This document shows, piece by piece, positions 60,881 through 64,000 of a stretch of DNA of 64,000 nucleotides. The notes under the pieces were generated by a model that was given only the letters and a program-made list of their open reading frames with translations, did not search any database and had not been told where the DNA came from. Position numbers and translations under genes: made by a program. The stretch spans positions 62,001 to 126,000 of the forward strand of contig JACKBY010000001.1 of the NCBI GenBank assembly GCA_020634335.1. The letters are read 5' to 3'. The DNA is from Promineifilum sp. GTDB lineage: Bacteria > Chloroflexota > Anaerolineae > Promineifilales > Promineifilaceae. How positions within the stretch are numbered: position 1 is the stretch's first letter; each line of letters begins with the position of its first letter.

Positions 60881-61669
60881 CTACAGGAAGGGCCGGATCA
60901 CCGTCAGGCCGCCGAACTGGGCCATGAGAGCCGCGGGCAAGGCGCGCAGGGCCAGCACGATGACCATCGTCAGCAGCACAGCCGCCCAGCATTTGACCCG
61001 CGAGAGTTGGCTACTCAGACTCGCGCCGACGTACAACAGGATGATCTGCCACAGAAGATAGATATCGATGGTAGAGAGCACCCCGCCCAGCAGCGCGCGG
61101 CCAAATCCTTCGCCCGCCGGCGCGAAACCGGACAATCCCGGCCCGGCGATTAGGTGGTCGGACGTGAGCATGACGACGATCTGCACGGCGAAGCGCAACA
61201 TGATCGGCAAAAACGACCAGGCGGCGACGTTGAGCGCAGCGCGGCTGCTGCCGCGACCGCCGAACAGGGTCTGGATCAGGTGCAACAACCAGCCGATCAT
61301 GAACCACACGACGACGACGCTCAGGGCCGCACCCAGGGCGGGCAGCAGATAATTGAAGGTGGCATTATTGGTGGCCGTGGCCGCTTGCTGGAATTGGGCT
61401 TGCTGCTCCGGTGTGTAGAATTCGAAACCGGGCGGGAAGGTAATCTGACCGGAAGCGGCCGCGGCGGCCTTGATCGATCCGGCCGCCAGCGCGTTGCCTA
61501 TCGCCGCCAGGATGACCAGCGTCAATGGCGTCCGCCACGTCGGGCGCTGATGCTCGACGATGCGGGCCATCGTCGCCCGCGGCCGGAAGAGCACGGGCAA
61601 GACCAGATCGAATCGCCAGGCGCGATCCGGCTCAGAAGAAGTCAGTAACAATTCATCTTCTGCGTTCAT
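60881..61669 (-). CDS. YIP1 family membrane protein
   Basis: 262 residues from the ATG at 61669 (weak ACGGA upstream); an ATG at 61741 is also in frame. A cytoplasmic N-terminus (WRFDLVLPVLFRPRATMARIV) is followed by five hydrophobic helices and the YIP1 pattern with paired loops. Bacterial YIP1 proteins accompany ABC exporters in several phyla; the role is unclear, perhaps membrane organisation. It is the first gene of the export operon. Confidence 0.82.
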   Translation of the reverse strand: MNAEDELLLTSSEPDRAWRFDLVLPVLFRPRATMARIVEHQRPTWRTPLTLVILAAIGNALAAGSIKAAAAASGQITFPPGFEFYTPEQQAQFQQAATATNNATFNYLLPALGAALSVVVVWFMIGWLLHLIQTLFGGRGSSRAALNVAAWSFLPIMLRFAVQIVVMLTSDHLIAGPGLSGFAPAGEGFGRALLGGVLSTIDIYLLWQIILLYVGASLSSQLSRVKCWAAVLLTMVIVLALRALPAALMAQFGGLTVIRPFL

Positions 61670-61839
61670 TGGTTCGTCCGTCAAACGAAAAAAGTCGGGC
61701 CAAGACGCCCGATAATAGCCCAAGCAAGGGCGTCGTGCCATAGTCGCTCATGATTCCACTATTCTGATTGACCGGTAATCGGCCGTTGGGAGTGTGCGCA
61801 CCCCCGAAAAATCTGTGAAATTTGTGGTTGGCTTGCCCT

Positions 61840-63828
61840 TTAAGGCGCATCCAGGGGGATGGTCTCCAGATAGGCGGTATTGCCCCCACTGACCAGTTCG
61901 GCGCGGACGAGATCGGGCCAGGTGTAGAGGGCAACGGCCGTGCGATAGGTTCCGGCGGGCAGATGGGCCGGGATAGCCAGGCGATGGTAGGTGATGAAGC
62001 TATCGCCCACCCGCCACTGGACACTGTCGAAGCCGGGGCCGTCGTGCTGGGACACAATCGCGCCCTCCTCATCCAGGACGTAGACCCCGAAATGATATAC
62101 GTCATCCGGCGGCAGGCCCACGACATTCCAGGTCAGGACGATGATCATTTCCTCTGCCGGAAGCAGTTCGCCCGGAAAGTAGCCAACTAAATCGAGACCG
62201 GTTTTCCAATTCGCCAACGGCTGGGCTTTGTCACCGGCTTCCGTATTCGTCCGGCGGTAGAACTGCCATAGCTGATCATTGACCGGAATTGTCGCATCGG
62301 GCAAGGGATCGGCCTGATCGAGCAGCGAGTAGGACGCCAGACTGCCGGGGCGCGTGTTGAGGTAAAAGGCATGGGGCCGAGGCAACGGCAGGGCCAGATC
62401 GCCGTCGGCCAGGATCACGCGCTGCGGGTCAACAAATTCCTGCAACAGGGCCAGATCAGACGTTTCAACCTGAGGGCCGCGGCCGAGGCCCACCAGCCGC
62501 CCGGTCTCATCATCCCGCAGCAAGTCGCGTGAAGTGGTGATCATGGCCCGTGCGTGGCGCACCTGCATGTCCGGCCCATTGCCGGCCGCCCGCGCGTCCT
62601 GATAGCGCCGCGAAAAAGAGACCTGATACGTAACCAGAGCCAAAAACAGCACGGGCAGCACCAGCCCCGCGGCTGACCAGGCCCGACGTTGGGCAGCCGT
62701 ACCGGCCCGTGTCACCCGGCTCGCAGTGCTGTGCCAGGCCGTGTCCAGCCCAATACCCAGGATCATGAAATGAGCCGGCCACTGGCCGAGCAAATAATAG
62801 TTCTGCAAGTAGACCGAAGAGCGCAGGTAGAACAGCACGGGCATCAGAAACCACAGCAAGAGGATAGTCAGGGCGGTGCGCTCCGCCAAGCCCCGACCTG
62901 TTGAAGCTTGATGTTCTGTCGAATATCGTCCGCTACTTTCGCGCCGTTGTCGCCACAAGCGCCAAACCACCAGCGCCAACGAGGCTAGAAATAGTCCCGT
63001 CGCCAGATGGTCGAAGGCGACGACGCCCGGCACGGAGCGCGAAAGCCCTTGGGCGTGGATTAGGTCCAGGCTGAGCAGCGCAGCCGCGTCGCTGAACAGC
63101 GACTCCTGCCCGGCCACTTGCCCCACGGCCCGAAAGTCGGCCCAACCAGTGCCGATTTGATAGACCAGATAAGGCAGGTAGAGCGCGGCAAAGACAGCCA
63201 CGCCGGCCAGCACGTGGTGCCACTGGACGCGCTGCCGGAAGATGAGTAGCGCCAGGGCGATGGTCGCCAACTGGACGGCCGAGCCGGGGTGCACCTGTGT
63301 CATGGCCGACGCCGCGGCAAACGAGACGACGAGATACAGGGCGCGCGGCCGTTCGGCCAGATAGAGCATCAAGCCACCCAGGGCCAGAGCAGCGAACGGC
63401 GGCACCATTGTCTGGTTCCAGATGAGCTGGCTCCAGAAAACGGCCCACGGCGCAACGGCCATCGTTAGGGCCGCCCACAGCGCGGCGCGGCGGCCGAAGA
63501 GGCGCGCTGTCACCGCGCCGGTGACGACGACGGCCGCCAGGCCGCCGAGCAGCGTCAACAGCGAGACGCTGAGAATGTCGCCCCACAGCCGCAGGGCCGC
63601 CGCATAGAGATACTCGATCATCGGCGGGTTGACGAAACCCACGGACGATTTGTTAGCCGCCAGGGGCATAGCCCCGCCGTTGACCCAGCGCATGGCCGTG
63701 TTGAGCGTAAAGGCCTGATCGCCCCAAAGGCCGGTCGTGTCCAGGCCGCGCAGACGCAACGCGAGGCCAAGCAGCAGGATGGCCGCGAAGAGAAAAGCGT
63801 AGAAGGGTTTGCGGTTAAGTAATGGCAT
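61840..63828 (-). CDS. Membrane glycosyltransferase of the GT39/ArnT superfamily
   Basis: 662 residues with about 11-13 N-terminal helices (1-430) and a periplasmic beta domain (about 500-662) that is absent from many relatives. The first exoplasmic loop carries the GT-C catalytic region LRGLDTTGLWGDQAFTLNTA with a GDQ where GDE is usual. C-terminal residues (NVVGLPPDDVYHFGVYVLD) look like a carbohydrate-binding module. It probably moves a sugar from a polyprenyl-phosphate donor to a surface target. The YIP1 gene lies 170 bases downstream; a promoter for the latter may lie in the gap. Confidence 0.88.
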   Translation of the reverse strand: MPLLNRKPFYAFLFAAILLLGLALRLRGLDTTGLWGDQAFTLNTAMRWVNGGAMPLAANKSSVGFVNPPMIEYLYAAALRLWGDILSVSLLTLLGGLAAVVVTGAVTARLFGRRAALWAALTMAVAPWAVFWSQLIWNQTMVPPFAALALGGLMLYLAERPRALYLVVSFAAASAMTQVHPGSAVQLATIALALLIFRQRVQWHHVLAGVAVFAALYLPYLVYQIGTGWADFRAVGQVAGQESLFSDAAALLSLDLIHAQGLSRSVPGVVAFDHLATGLFLASLALVVWRLWRQRRESSGRYSTEHQASTGRGLAERTALTILLLWFLMPVLFYLRSSVYLQNYYLLGQWPAHFMILGIGLDTAWHSTASRVTRAGTAAQRRAWSAAGLVLPVLFLALVTYQVSFSRRYQDARAAGNGPDMQVRHARAMITTSRDLLRDDETGRLVGLGRGPQVETSDLALLQEFVDPQRVILADGDLALPLPRPHAFYLNTRPGSLASYSLLDQADPLPDATIPVNDQLWQFYRRTNTEAGDKAQPLANWKTGLDLVGYFPGELLPAEEMIIVLTWNVVGLPPDDVYHFGVYVLDEEGAIVSQHDGPGFDSVQWRVGDSFITYHRLAIPAHLPAGTYRTAVALYTWPDLVRAELVSGGNTAYLETIPLDAP

Positions 63829-64000
63829 CGTAGGCTGTGCAGCACAAATAATAACAAGTAAGTATCAAGATGTAGACAGAGAAATACAGACCCGCTGTAT
63901 GCCATTGATTGATTGCGACGTTAATGGGCAAGCGCATGCGATTGTCGAAAGGCATAGTTGCCCCAGAGCGGTGTTAATCTGGATGAAAACCTTGCCCCAT
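63829..64000. other. Terminal 172-bp region
   Basis: No gene, repeat or clear promoter is seen from the glycosyltransferase start to the window edge. Confidence 0.6.

Overview
This 64 kb window is GC-rich chromosomal DNA, almost certainly from a member of the Chloroflexota (Anaerolineae/Ardenticatenia-like). That assignment is inferred from content: many large secreted proteins built from Calx-beta, PPC-like, CARDB-like and beta-helix modules with proline/threonine-rich linkers, a fused alpha-beta glycyl-tRNA synthetase, DUF574-type methyltransferases, GAF-rich histidine kinases and FtsX/MacB-type ABC systems. There is no outer-membrane machinery, phage, integrase or transposase gene, and no CRISPR array. 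About 47 protein genes and two tRNAs (Pro-GGG, Leu-UAG) are supported.

Layout. 1-6.7 kb: metabolic genes (Nudix hydrolase, aroE, amidohydrolase, nucleoside phosphorylase, DUF952) around an unusual Hsp70-like ATPase whose C-terminus looks like a gyrase-A-type beta-pinwheel. 7-11 kb: a PadR regulator and a MacB-like ABC pair. 11-16.7 kb (minus strand): a DUF574 methyltransferase, GAF histidine kinase and NarL-type regulator operon, then a cytochrome P450 with two abutting palindromes at its 5' end. 16.9-20.2 kb: a zinc/manganese import operon (binding protein, ATPase, permease, Fur-family regulator) with translational overlaps. 20.3-29 kb: a frameshifted lipoprotein, oligoendopeptidase F, and a minus-strand string of fused glycyl-tRNA synthetase, MerR regulator and a P1B-2 (ZntA-type) ATPase. 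The ATPase has a textbook MerR promoter with a 20-bp spacer. 29-36.5 kb: two methyltransferases and a flippase, a highly organised secreted repeat protein, a lipoprotein, a CPBP protease and tRNA-Pro. 36.5-42.2 kb (minus): a degenerate sortase-like protein, a Calx-beta surface protein, clpP, tig and tRNA-Leu. 42.4-51.8 kb: an 8-oxoguanine-deaminase-like enzyme, two giant paralogous beta-helix secreted proteins and a frameshifted Nudix-like gene. 51.7-64 kb: a P2-type ATPase, a 16S rRNA m7G1405 methyltransferase homologue (aminoglycoside-resistance family), DegV, a four-gene ABC export operon carrying a CARDB-like exoprotein, and a GT39-type membrane glycosyltransferase.

Themes. Zinc traffic is controlled in both directions in the same neighbourhood: Fur-linked import and MerR-linked export. 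Intergenic regions carry a family of small paired-hairpin elements; the best copy (29142-29264) has perfect 14-bp terminal inverted repeats, so it looks like a MITE. Two members bracket the zinc exporter gene, and one supplies its stop codon. The most novel candidates are the Hsp70/gyrase-pinwheel fusion, the MITE-like family, the m7G1405 methyltransferase homologue outside an antibiotic producer, and a beta-helix exoprotein that has swallowed a roughly 270-residue module absent from its neighbour paralogue. All family assignments come from motifs read by eye; no database search was run.
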